A DNA stretch of 64,000 bases from Megamerina dolium (lineage: Eukaryota > Arthropoda > Insecta > Diptera > Megamerinidae): NCBI GenBank assembly GCA_963854835.1, contig OY978530.1:19196733-19260732 (forward strand). Direction: 5' to 3'. Position 1 is the stretch's first letter, and each line of letters begins with the position of its first letter. The position numbers and the translations under genes were made by a program. Below are positions 21,252-32,177 of the stretch, in pieces. The notes beneath the pieces were generated by a model. The model ran no database searches. It was not told the DNA's origin and saw only the letters and a program-made list of their open reading frames with translations.

Positions 21252-22125
21252 TTACGTGCAATTTTTCGCAGAATGATTGGCATTGCATAACCGACAAGTG
21301 AATGATATTTTGGGTTCTGCGATAAAAGCTTGAACATGATTATGAAATTTGTTCACAGAAGTGTGCGGCTTATTGTAGGCAGAGTCATATGAGCAAATGT
21401 CCATTTTTGTTGAGCGAATTGAATTGAGCCTATCTACGACTTTATATCTGCGAGTTAGAAACTCACCCATTTGCGGCAGGCAGGTCTCTTCTGGAATTCA
21501 GAGATTGTTCCCAGAGCGACAAAGTTTGTTCGGGTAACTTAGTCGAGTATACGAGTATGGGATCCCAGCTTTCTGTTGAGACATTTTGAGAAACTCGGAT
21601 AGACAATGCGTTATTTATTGTCATGTGAAGTCGTTGAATCGTAAATGGATGGTTCATGCAGACCGCTGTGAACATATCACGGAAAGACGGCCATTCTTCA
21701 TGACCTCCATAAAAAACCTCAGTATCACATGCAGGAACTTGTAGGAAAATATTTCAGAAATTTGCGGGTTCCTCTCGATACTCTCTTGCTGGTTTCTGCA
21801 GAGTCTTGAGCAAATCTTGCAGATCTTGTAGACCATGAGGTTGTCAGGTTACTCGTTATTGTGAACACTTGTTCGAATGCTGCGCGAACACGAGCCCAAG
21901 TATCTTCTAAGATCTTCAATTGATATTGAATCAAAGTCAGAACAAATCTGAATAAGGTCATCGGATTTGAAAACGAACTTTGTCATCGATGAATTCAAGA
22001 CTTCTTACTAATTTTTGAATTATCTCTGTCGGGTTTCATTGCCTCTAAAATGACTTGGATGTTTTGGGTTCATACACTAATTCAACCGAATCATTCTTGT
22101 TCTTCGAAGATTTGTTGATCGGCAT
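21252..22125 (-). pseudogene. BEL/Pao Gag fragments
   Basis: Minus-strand pieces from a start near 22125 down to 21252. The C-terminal piece (21252-21470) begins GEFLTRRYKVVDRLNS and ends with CRLCNANHSAKNC, a CCHC zinc knuckle as in BEL/Pao Gag. Upstream pieces (21463-21961) hold parts of the capsid-like region in shifted frames. Decayed. Confidence 0.65.
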
Positions 22126-22356
22126 TATGAATAATAAATTTTTTTTGAATAGATATAGGCCGCTGAGGTGCGTGTTAATTAACAATTTGCTTTAAATGCA
22201 ACACAGTTCGATAAATTTTTTTTAAACGAGAAGGTAAAAAATGCTTTAATGGTTCTCAACTCTTGATCTGCAAAGTGGCTACTGACCAGTGGAACTTGGT
22301 AAGGAGGACAAAAAAAAACAGCTTTCAGTATTGGCGATGGTCTCTTCCAATTTTCA

Positions 22357-24638
22357 GTGATGCCATTTGCCTTATGCAATGCGCCAGCTACTTTCGAACG
22401 TTTGATGGAGCGTGTACTCAGAGGACTACACTGGAAAACGTGCTTGGTGTACCTCGATGACATTATCGTGATGGGAAAAGATTTTAAAGACCACCTTGAA
22501 AAGTTGAAAAAAGTATTTGAGCTTATACAATTACGAGGGCTTAAACTGAATATGAAAAAGTGTTCACTCTTCAGGCGAGAAGTTAAATATCTTGGTCATA
22601 AAGTAACAACAGAAGAGGTACATACCGACGAGGAGAAAGTAGCAGCAGTACAAGAATGGTCTATTCCGTCGAATCTTCACGAGCTAAGCAGCTTCCTAGG
22701 CTTATACACCTACTATAGACGATTTGTTCCTGGATTTGCAAACATCGCCAGCAGTCTGCATGAGTTAACAAGAAAGAACAAACCATTTGTATGGGGCGAA
22801 GACCAACAGAAAGCATTCGAACAACTGAAAGAAAGACTCTGTTCAGCACCAGTATTAGCGTATCCAGTACCTGGACAAAAGTTTGTGTTGGACACAGATG
22901 CAAGTGGCTATGGAATAGGTGGTGTGCTCTCTCAGATCATAGATGGGCAAGAAAAAGTAATAGCATACTACAGTAAAATCCTGTCGAAGCCAGAAAGAAA
23001 GTACTGTATACTCGAAGAGAGTTGCTCGCAATACTGGAATGTGTAAAGTATTTCCATAAATACTTGTACGGTCAATCATTTTATCTAAGAACTGACCACG
23101 CAGCGCTAAGGTGGTTATTACAATTTAAAAACCCAGAAGGACAATTGGCGCGCTGGATTGAAAGGTTGCAGAGTTATGATTTTACCATCGAACATCGTAA
23201 TGGAGGACATCACGGCAACGCGGATACTCTATCTCGTCGTCCTTACAAAATGGAATGTAAACATTGTTCTCGAGTGGAAAGCAAGGAGCACATTGTCGAC
23301 ATCCGACTTACGAATATATTGCCGGAGGAGTCATGGACCACCGAACGAGTGCAAGAAGATCAGCGGAACGACCCAGACCTCGTAAAGATTATGGAATACA
23401 AGGAGCAGGGCATACGTCCAGATTGGCAAGAAATGGCTAATGAGAGTCCAATAGCAAAGGCATACTGGACGCAGTGGCAAAGCCTGCACTTACGAGACGG
23501 ATGTTTATACAGAGCATGGGAAAGTGAAGATGGAAAAATCACTAATGATTTTCTAGTGGTACCCAACGCAAGAATAAATGAAGTGATAGCTGAGTATCAC
23601 AATGCCTCCAGTGGAGGACATTTGGGAATCACCAAAACCGCCGAGAAAATAAAGAACCGATTTTATTGGGTTGGATGTCATGACCATGTCGCTGATTGGA
23701 TTCGGAAATGTAAGCAATGTGCAATGGCCAAAGGTCCCACTAAGAAAAGTCGAGGTAAGATGCACTAATACACCGTGGGTGCTCCATTTGAGCGAATTGC
23801 TATGGACATAGCTGGGCCATTTCCAATAAGCAACGCAGGAAACAAGTATGTTCTGGTGGTTATAGATTACTTCAGTAAATGGCCTGAAGTATACCCCATT
23901 CCAAATCAGGAAGCTAGTACAGTTGCGGATGTATTCGTCAACCAATGGGTTACTCGTTTTGGTGTACCGATGGAGTTACACTCAGACCAAGGTCGAAATT
24001 TCGAATCAGTTGTATTCCAAGAGATATGCCGTATGCTGGGTATATACAAAACTCGTACAACACCTTTGCATCCACAATCTGATGGCATGGTAGAACGATT
24101 TAACCGTACCTTGGAGGAATATTTTAGAAAAGTCGTAGATAAATACCAAAGAGACTGGGATGTACACATACCAATGTTCGTCATAGCGTATCGATGCGCA
24201 CAACATGATACGACGGCTACTACACCGGCAATGGCAATTTTTGGAAACGAGTTGAGACTGCCAGCTGATTTAAAATTTGGAGTCGTATCACCATCGAGAT
24301 CAACCGAAGGTAACTATATTAGCGAAAAGCGGGAACAGTTGGATGAGGTACATCAGTTCATCAGAGAGCGGTCGCAGATGATAAGCGATAAGATGAAGGC
24401 CAGGTATGACTTGAAAACAAATTCAAAAGGGTTCTATGAAGGAGAGCTTGTAATGCTTCATAATCCACAACGAAAGAAAGGCCTGTCCCCTAAACTACAC
24501 ACTCATTGGGAAGGACCATATGAGATTATAGCAAAGATAAATGACGTAGTGTATCGTATTCAACGTGCCTGGAATAAAAGAGCAAAGTTTAAAGTAGTGC
24601 ACTTGGAGCGACTTGCGCCATATCGAGGGGAAGTATAA
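22357..24638 (+). pseudogene. Gypsy B Pol: RT, RNase H, integrase with few breaks
   Basis: 22357-23046 encodes the palm with VYLDDIIVMG, the thumb, and the RNase H start (LDTDASGYGIGGVL). A one-base loss near 23015 shifts the frame inside RNase H; the rest is open from 23022. The integrase zinc region (HNASSGGHLG and CKQC) is followed by one in-frame TAA at 23766-23768. Then 23775-24638 holds the catalytic core: Asp in MDIAGPFP, Asp in HSDQGRNFES and Glu in DGMVERFNR, followed by a GPY/F-type module (HWEGPYEII). The product would polymerise and integrate element DNA. The frameshift is shared with the reverse copy. Confidence 0.88.
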
Positions 24639-24676
24639 AAACTTGTTCGGGACGAACAAGGTTAAGAGGAGTGCAG

Positions 24677-25114
24677 TGTAACGAGTATCGATAGTTGGTT
24701 ACTCATCACTATTGTGACTGACACTATTGGCAGCATCGAAACGAATGTCAACAAAAAGAAATAAGCAATAACCAGAACAATCCAACGAGAAAGAAAGAGA
24801 AAAATCTCGATAAAGGAAGATTCTGGGGTGTTGCCAACAGAGTATAAATAGACCCAGTGTTGAGAAGTGACAATCAATCGAATTTCGAACGTGACTGCTC
24901 AAACATCTATACAGAGGCAAAAGTTGCTAGTACATAAAAGTGTTATTGTAAATAGTGGATTATAAACAGAGTTGATTGTACATAGTGTTTATTAAATAAA
25001 TTGTTGCTGTATATAGTTGTATAAAATAAGTGTTGCAGTTATTATTAACAGAATCCAGTGATCGAACAAGGTAATTCAAATAGAATTAAATGCTCACAGA
25101 ATAAAAACGTAACA
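24677..25114 (+). repeat. 3' LTR of gypsy B (forward copy)
   Basis: 438 bp from TGTAACGAGTATCGATAG to CGTAACA, ending beside ATAT. It begins 38 bp after the integrase stop and is preceded by a purine-rich AAGAGGAGTGCAG, a plausible polypurine tract. Confidence 0.92.
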
Positions 25115-26166
25115 ATATTTTTGTTTATACATTAGTAATAAATGCGAAACATTATACTTTTTGTTGAATAATAAAAAACGACTTGATAAACATCATAATA
25201 TTTTACTTCATCTATCACTAAATTTTAGAGTCTAAAATTTTTTAGCCTCACCTACCACTAAAAATTTTTTACAGTCAGAACACTGTTCGTAATATCAAAC
25301 ATAAAGAAAACATACAAAGGAGTTCATATGTTGCCAAAAAACATTTTTGCCGGTTTAACGCGAACGAAACATCAAAAATGAATTACAAATGTTTTTGTGT
25401 CTAAAAGCAAAAACATTATCATGAGCCGTATAATCAAACGACTGTCATATATGCTTCATTGTCTGAAAGCAACTAATAATGTTACTTTTGTGCTTTTGCT
25501 AAATATGCACATTAAAATGGAAATCCAATACACGCATAGACGTACTTGACAGCAGAGTAGAAAACACGCAATCTTATGAGATGAACTCCATAGGCACGCG
25601 CGTAAAAGTATTTGAACGCATAAAAGTTGAACTTTTTCTACTTTCATGCATACAATGACAACTGCCATTTGAGTGCACAATTACTTATACGATAACACTG
25701 TAAATCAAAATGATAGTAATAATAGTAAATTGAAATGATGAAATGATAGAAATGAAATGAAATGTGATAATGAAATAAAAAGACAATGTGTATTTTATGT
25801 TACAAGGCATTCCACTCTTTATTTAATGGTTTTTGTGGAAAAAAAACTGTGTGGAACAGGCTGCCCTCCGCAGGAATTCCTGGCCGTTTGGAATGCTTTT
25901 ACCACTTTGTGAAGCTGAATAAAGCATCAAATACTGTGGATTTCATGCAAGTTGCGATGCGAAATTGATCACGATCACGCACATATACAATGCATAGAAC
26001 ATATACTATACACTTTCCATATCTGTTCGCACGAAAGTGCATAGAAAGGAAGAATGCATTCGACGCACGCGGATGTTAGGGACTTAGAAAACCTATAACT
26101 GAATCTCTTTTAAAATAGTCACACATACCAATGCAATTGCTCAATACATATGCACGGCGAATTTAA
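25115..26166. other. AT-rich stretch without recognised genes
   Basis: About 1 kb between the gypsy B LTR and the LINE fragment. A short region near 25215-25275 contains several TAAAATTTT and AAAATTTTT runs of both polarities that could fold. An open frame at 25786-25968 contains WNRLPSAGIPGRLECF but has no supporting domain. Nothing else was recognised. Confidence 0.35.
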
Positions 26167-26178
26167 CAAAATACTTAC

Positions 26179-26652
26179 TTACTTACTTACTTATGTGGCC
26201 ATAACAACCGAATATCGATTTAGGCCGAAAATAACATGCTTCGCCAGCCATCTCTGTTCTTCGCTAGCTGGCGCCAGTTAGAAATTCCAAGCGCCGTCAG
26301 GTTCTCCAGTACTTGGTCTTTCCACCGGAGGTTTGGTCTTCCTCTTCTGCGTCGTCCTCCAGCGGGTTCCGAATATAACACCTTCTTAGCTGGAGCGTGT
26401 TCTTCCATTCGCTCGACATGACCTAGCCAGCGCAGCCGCTGGATTTTGATGCGCTTTACTATGTCAATATCGGCATATAGCTCGTACAGCTCATGGTTGT
26501 ACCTTATTCGGTACTCGCCACCAACGCAAATAGGTCCAAAGATCCTGCGTAGGACCTTTCTCTCGAAAACTCCAAGCATTCGCTCATCAGAGATGGAAAT
26601 TGTCCAGGCTTCAGCGCCATATGTTAGGACAGGCATGATGAGAGACTTGTAG
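26179..26652 (-). mobile_element. RTE-type LINE, 5'-truncated (copy 2) with 12-bp target duplication
   Basis: The segment carries the last 139 codons of the LINE protein on the minus strand (frame 26220-26636, intact over its length) and the tetranucleotide tail at its left end. The same 12 bases, CAAAATACTTAC, lie on both sides at 26167-26178 and 26653-26664. This is a clean target-primed insertion, truncated at the 5' end as is usual for LINEs. Confidence 0.93.
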
Positions 26653-26923
26653 CAAAATACTTACCATGATATATTCCCGCCAAAAATGTTCACCTCTGTA
26701 TTTAACACAGGAATCGCCCGTTTTAGGTGGTGCTAATTAACGACAACTGACAATAAAACCACATCTATTTGAATTTTCCACGAGTGAAAAAAATAGAAAG
26801 CAAACGAAAAAAGTAATATAAATAAAATAAAAACATTAATATCAACAATGCGATGGTTGCAAAATTTTTTTTTTTTGCTGGAAGGAAAAATTCGTTGCCG
26901 ACTATAATAGAAAACCCGAAATA

Positions 26924-28163
26924 CGAGTGCGGATTGATAATGAATCTACCTAAGTAGGAAAAAGTCTTTTTTTTTTCAAAAATCATTTATTTCTCAACAT
27001 AGTCTCCTTTTACTTCGACACACTTAGTAAGACAATATTCCAACTTTTTTATACCATCGCAATAATACGATTTCGGGAACCCCTCAAAATACGAGTTAGT
27101 TTCGGTAATCACTTCTTCGTTTGAGCTGAATCTTTTTCCTGCAAGCCATTTTTTAAAGTTTGGAAACAGGAAAAAGTCACTAGGAGCTAAATATAGACTA
27201 TAAGGTGGATGATCAACCAATTCGAAGTGTATTTCATGTTTTAGCATCGTATCTAATGCTGTGTGAACCGGTGCGTTGTCTTGAAGAAAGAGCACTTTTT
27301 TCTTCTTTAAATGTGGTCGTATTTTCTTGATTGCATCATTCAATTGATCCAATAATTCAAGATAATACTTTCCTGTGGATTGTGGATCCTTTTTCAAGAT
27401 AATTGATAAGCAATATTCCGAGTGCATCCCAAAATACAGCACTTCCACCAGCTTCCACCCATTGTTTCGATTGATCTTTGGTTTCAGATGTGTAGTGGTG
27501 GACCCACGTTTCATCAACAGTTATTAATCGACGCCAAAAATCAACAGGATTACGCTTTATCATGTCCAAACACCGCTGTGAAGTGCTCTCGCGAACTCGT
27601 TTTTGTTCGACACTGAACAAACGCGGCACCCATCTTTCCGATAGCTTTTTCATATGCAAATGTTTATGCAAAATGTTGAACACACGTTCATATGAGATAT
27701 TTACCATTTCAACAATCTCACGCAACTTGACTCGGCGATCATTCATGACGATATCGAAGATTTTCTTGACATTTTCTTCAGTAACCACCTCTTTTGGCCT
27801 TCCTGTAGATGGTATTGTTCCAGTGTTTATTCGGCCGCGTTTAAATTCAGCAATCCAATATTTTACCATGTAATCTGACGGAGCAGACTCACCGTAATGT
27901 TTATCGAGCTTTTCTTTTGTCTCTTTCGCCGTTTACCCTTTCAAAGAATAGTGTTTAATCACTGCACGAAATTCGCTTTTTTCCATTTTTCAAGAAACAC
28001 AAAAGTTGGTTACTTCAAACGACTACAACAAATAAACTAATAGATGAATTTGGGTGAAATTTTAACAGCTGACGTTTAACAGATCTCAATTTCGAAAAAA
28101 AAAGTTTTTGTGTTTGTGCTGCCTTTTTCGTACTTAGGTAGCTTTTTTATCAATCCGTCCTCG
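26924..28163 (-). mobile_element. mariner element, complete ends (IR1 right copy)
   Basis: A 1,240-bp element bounded by TA on both sides (26922-26923 and 28164-28165). The ends read CGAGTGCGGATTGAT and, reversed, CGAGGACGGATTGAT, continuing into CTACCTAAGTA, so imperfect terminal repeats of about 45 bp are present. The outer 23 bp at 26924-26946 lie outside IR1 and are absent from the left copy. Confidence 0.92.
26987..27986 (-). pseudogene. mariner transposase with early stop and 47-bp deletion
   Basis: Same protein as at 4614-5660, starting at 27986 on the minus strand. It shares the in-frame stop at codon 18. In addition about 47 bp are missing after the GGSA codons, which shifts the frame; the two halves are at 27357-27869 and 26987-27517. 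The three catalytic Asp motifs are still present in the pieces. Because the left copy keeps the 47 bp, the deletion happened after the arms separated. Confidence 0.9.
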
Positions 28164-28554
28164 TAAACACTTATTATCCGATCCAATTTTTCTTACTTCG
28201 TTGCTGAAAATTGTAGCCATTTAAATTGTTGGGTGGTAACGAGGTTTTGCTAATAAGAACGGCGTGATTGCTATAGCGAGCAACAAGCAGAACTGACTGT
28301 CGAGTAAGTGTTCATTTTGGAGATCATTTTTTATTTTGTATTTCTAACAACAACAACAAATATATCGTTGGAGCAATCAAAAACTGAAATCATCTATTCA
28401 AACCACCAACATAAGACTAAGCGGTAATATGAGGTAATAACACCTCCTATATTGTTTTGCACCATACTTTTCATTTGATATTTACAGAGTGATTATATTT
28501 CATAGCAACATATTTAAAATGCTGTTTTTCTTTTATTTTAGACAAAAGGAGAAA

Positions 28555-29150
28555 TGCCGACAATTAGAAAGTGTGCCTTAGGATGTGATGGACATCAGCG
28601 CATGTTTATGTTGCCAAGCGCGGAGCAGCAGCCAGAAAGGTATGTGTTTATATGTATACATGTAGAGAAAAAGTACAATTATACAAATATGCCTCTCTTT
28701 CACCTCAGCTATCTTCGTTGAACCACTGGAAACGGCACCAGCTGCTGAAAAACGTATTCAAACACGCAATTATTTAAGCAATTTTACACCCTGTAAAGTT
28801 AAACTGCTTAAAGGAAATGACATTCTAAAATCTAGGGTTGCTGAATTGGAACGTGAAAATAAATGTCTTAAGTTAACTTAAAATGAAAATAGCCTCGTAA
28901 TCGATGATCATATTGAAGAGCTGTGCCGCAAGCTTCCACCTCAAGTTGCATTGTGTGTACGCAATAGCACTTTCAAGAATTAAATTGGAAAAAACTTCTA
29001 TTTTGTAGATGGGTCCATCTTTAGAGGTGAAAATAGACAGTAAGTATGCTAATATACGGTGCGTACAAACCACTGAAAGCTGACACAAAATATACTCCAA
29101 TTCTATACTCCATGTACGGTACACTCACATCGATGTAAATCTGTAACATT
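28555..29150 (+). pseudogene. THAP-domain (P-element-like) gene relic, IR1 right copy
   Basis: A start at 28555 opens the THAP-like beginning (KCALGCDGHQRMFMLPS). A GTATGT donor-like site follows near 28640, and a CACCTCAG acceptor-like site lies near 28708. This suggests an intron of about 70 bp before a segment with a Leu/Glu-rich helical stretch (VAELERENKCLKLT) that ends in a stop near 28880. A further open piece, EELCRKLPPQVALCV, follows. Compared with the left arm, a few bases are inserted after the MLPSA codons. The catalytic region of a transposase is missing. Confidence 0.45.
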
Positions 29151-30070
29151 GTTCTACAGAAAATAAAAAAATTATATAATTTTCTTCAGAAATATATACA
29201 TAGCTAACAAATAGAAACCACTTACAATCACTGCAACTCACAGCTATCGTATCATCCTCTAGTCTGGTCACGTCGCCGGAAATTGTGTTTTACCACATCA
29301 ATTATGTAGATGCGCTTGAAAATCTGTAATAGAGGGTGATTTTTTAGCAACTTTCTTTTTGGCAACACTGTTTTTGGCAGCTCAGCTGTTTTCGTGTAAC
29401 ATGTTACTGTCAAACATGTTCAGTTTGGTTTATAATTTAACCATGAAATGACTTACAAACGAACAAAGCTTGCAGATTATTGAATTTTATTATCAAAATT
29501 TATGATCGGTTCATTCATTCATTCATTTTATGGTCAGTTTGGGCGACCTTCTGAATTCAAATAATATACGCTACACGAACACAAGGTTATGACATTATTA
29601 AAGCTACGCGAGATGATCGACCTTTTTCACGAGCTATTACTTTTAGCAATCGGACATTTAACAACTGAGCTATGTTAAAAAAACCCTTTTGGGCGGATCT
29701 AAAAGGGTTAAGAAAAATAACCTTTCTTTGTTCCGAGAACCTTTCAACATAATCTTTCAAACTAGGGGTGAAATTTTGAAACTTTTTTCTTGATCCACCC
29801 TAATGTTTTATAATGTTTATAGAATTTCATTGTCATTGACAAAATACCGAACATTGTGTACGATTTGTGGGTGACCCAGCTCGCGTTGTTATCGATGAAA
29901 AACGACTCGGATATATATTTGGCAAACTAGAAAGCCGAAAGTGTTACAAACAACTTCAATCTCATCAAAATTTAATGTAGCAAATGGATATTTAATTGCT
30001 TATTTCAAATCACTTATCACTTTGCAATCCTATTACGAAATTTTGAAACGCTTTTCTTATCCACCCTAAT

Positions 30071-30256
30071 GTGCAGCAGAAGATTACCGAACGGATTGGA
30101 AATGATTACGAGTTGGAAAAAATGGAAGGTAAGAGTGAGATGGAAAAAAAATTAAATTGGAGCAAGCGATTGATTGAGTGCATGACAAAACAAAATAATA
30201 TTTGTAAAGGCAAAATAGAAGAATGTTATAACGCCTTATTTGAAACTAAATTATAA
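30071..30256 (+). CDS. Small Lys/Glu-rich ORF of unknown identity (IR1 right copy)
   Basis: Identical 61-residue peptide to the one at 2348-2533. The frame is conserved between the arms although flanking sequence differs slightly. That could reflect constraint or just recent duplication. No function can be given. Confidence 0.25.
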   Translation: MQQKITERIGNDYELEKMEGKSEMEKKLNWSKRLIECMTKQNNICKGKIEECYNALFETKL

Positions 30257-31507
30257 GGTATAAGAACATTTTAAATCAAAAGAGACTTAACAAAAAGTAA
30301 AATCGACGAATTCGATTTTAATACAACTTTATTGTTTGGTGATCACGAGAGAAGTGAGGTTCCTACAATATGCAATATGTCATTTAGGCTAGTAGAAATC
30401 AAAGATATGATAAAAAGAGGATGGCAAAAATGTAGTTGTACATACGTTAGATAGAATTTACGTGATTTTGAATAATAGATGGAGCTAGAGATAGAAAGAA
30501 AATTGTATGATGTACATTTTTACTGCTCACGCGAACATCCTTCTCCTGTTGGAAGCTCCTTGCTTTCATCATCATCAGTTTCGAGAGGAAGTGCAGCTAT
30601 TATTCCAACAACTCCTTTAACCCCTTAATTCCCACCGTATACACAACCATTTAAAAAGTATATTATTTTACTACTATTGATCCCAAAACTGCCAAAGGCA
30701 TATCAATCCACTTAGAACACTTAAGCGCTTCGCGAAAAAATAAAATGTTTCCAAATTTGTTACAGTTTAAACAAAATCTATCAATAAAGTAAAATGAAAT
30801 TCAAAAAATTAATAAAGGCAAGTTATTGCGGTAAAATATATGAACACTGATAGAATCATGTGACATTGAACAAATTTGTACTTGTGCTGAAATATATTAT
30901 TTAACGATTTTATGCTGTTTGAACCGATCTCGCACTCCACCTGAGCTCACCACCTATTGTTGTTATTGCTTTACTCTCTGGCTATTTTCGGCTACGGGTC
31001 ACCGTTGTCTTTTCACATACCCTGCCAGACTATTGCATCACGCGCACTGTCTGGTGCCAGCTTTATAGAAAGCGAATGCAACTCTGACATGATCAGTCAG
31101 CAGTCGATTCGTTATTCTTGTTCTTCTTTTTTTCTTCTATATATACATATTTTTCCCGACACGAACAGTGCGCGCATTTTTGTTCGTATAAATCTCGTTT
31201 TTTTGTATAAAATTATATCGTCAAAATATTCTAATTGTGGAACATCTCCAATATATTAATAATAAATTAGTGCAATACTAAATTAGTGCATATTTATATT
31301 GTATCTCGTGGTGTTTTTTTTTATAATAAATAATACACATAAACATGTGTATATATCTCGAGTGGTTTTTTACTTTTGTACAAGGCAATGTACATAAAAT
31401 ACAATTGTTTTGATTGCTTTTCTCTATCGTCTCAATATGGAATTTCTTCCGAGAACGAAATTAATTGAATAAATCCGAATTTTGAATTTAAACATACATT
31501 CTGAATA
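30257..31507. other. IR1 right arm, AT-rich non-coding stretch
   Basis: Counterpart of 1050-2347. It lies upstream of the Ser/Thr/Gln-rich ORF on the plus strand and lacks the 48-bp block present on the left. No promoter motif was identified with confidence. Confidence 0.35.
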
Positions 31508-31853
31508 ATGGTATCGGCCACAAACGAAAGGCTTAACCATTTAAAAGACGATAAAAAGTGTATTATTGCGAATACAACAACAACGACAAGTAGTAGTAGC
31601 ACCATCATCTCAACCGTAACATCAATAACAACAATTAAAGCAGAACAAATGCAAAAAAATCAACAGCAGCAACGGCGACAACAACAGCAAGATTTGTCGT
31701 CAAGAACTATAGCAATAGTGTGAGAGCGGATAAAATGAAGGCGAAAAATGACGCTAACAGCAAAACAACATCAACCGGGAAAACACCGGCAACTGCATCA
31801 ACAATACAGAAATTTCGGATCATAATTAATACAAGCAGATTGTTATATTCATA
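31508..31853 (+). pseudogene. Ser/Thr/Gln-rich ORF, frameshifted right copy
   Basis: The frame starts at the same ATG as the left copy and covers the Thr/Ser run and the Gln/Arg stretch. One base is missing right after LSS, which ends the frame at 31723. Downstream the original frame can still be followed to a stop near 31853. It thus looks like a damaged duplicate of the 115-codon ORF at 702-1049. Confidence 0.5.
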
Positions 31854-32177
31854 ATTTATTATTCATTATTTTATTATTAAAGAACGGTTAAATTTAAATA
31901 ACTTTAATTTTAATTTAGAAAGCAAGAAGCAGTCGGTAATTGTGGTAGCAGAAATATCAACTCAACCAAGGTATGAGCTCACCGGCATCTCTCTCACATA
32001 CACATACCCCTTCAACTTAAAATTGTAATGGTAAAAAGGTATGAAAAGTAGTAGAAAAGTAGTTGTAATATATTAATATATATGCAGTTAAAAACAATTA
32101 ATTTTACGGAATAATAAAATAAAATGCCAAATAAACACAAACCAGCTACAACTTTTACTGTTTTATTTCATATGTCA

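Larger units (their letters stand above)
18867..22125 (-). mobile_element. BEL/Pao retrotransposon, reverse, truncated
   Basis: On the minus strand a Gag start at about 22125 is followed by Gag pieces with a zinc knuckle, a DUF1758-type protease domain, a BEL-type reverse transcriptase and the start of RNase H. At about 18866 gypsy D interrupts it. No LTRs were recognised. The right side joins forward gypsy B through about 125 bp of AT-rich DNA. All frames are broken. Confidence 0.8.
22251..25114 (+). mobile_element. Ty3/gypsy family B, forward, 5'-truncated
   Basis: This copy starts inside the reverse transcriptase at about 22251 and runs through RNase H and integrase to a 3' LTR at 24677-25114, followed by ATAT. 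It lacks the 5' LTR, gag and protease that the reverse copy at 9113-13064 keeps. The two copies overlap over about 1.1 kb with high similarity. Confidence 0.9.
26947..32177 (-). repeat. IR1 right arm
   Basis: Reverse complement of 379-5703. The inner edge is inside the mariner terminal repeat at 26947; the outer edge is at CATATGTCA near 32177. The sequence outside each edge is unrelated on the two sides. The length is 5,231 bp against 5,325 bp on the left, mostly explained by two missing blocks of about 47 and 48 bp. Confidence 0.9.

Noticed and set aside
25786..25968. Frame with WNRLPSAGIPGRLE resembling LINE reverse transcriptase C-termini
   Set aside because: Too short and without flanking domain support to assign.
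30957..31259. 100-codon frame with a hydrophobic start that looked like a signal peptide
   Set aside because: It exists only in the right arm because of an indel and has no recognisable domain; probably chance.
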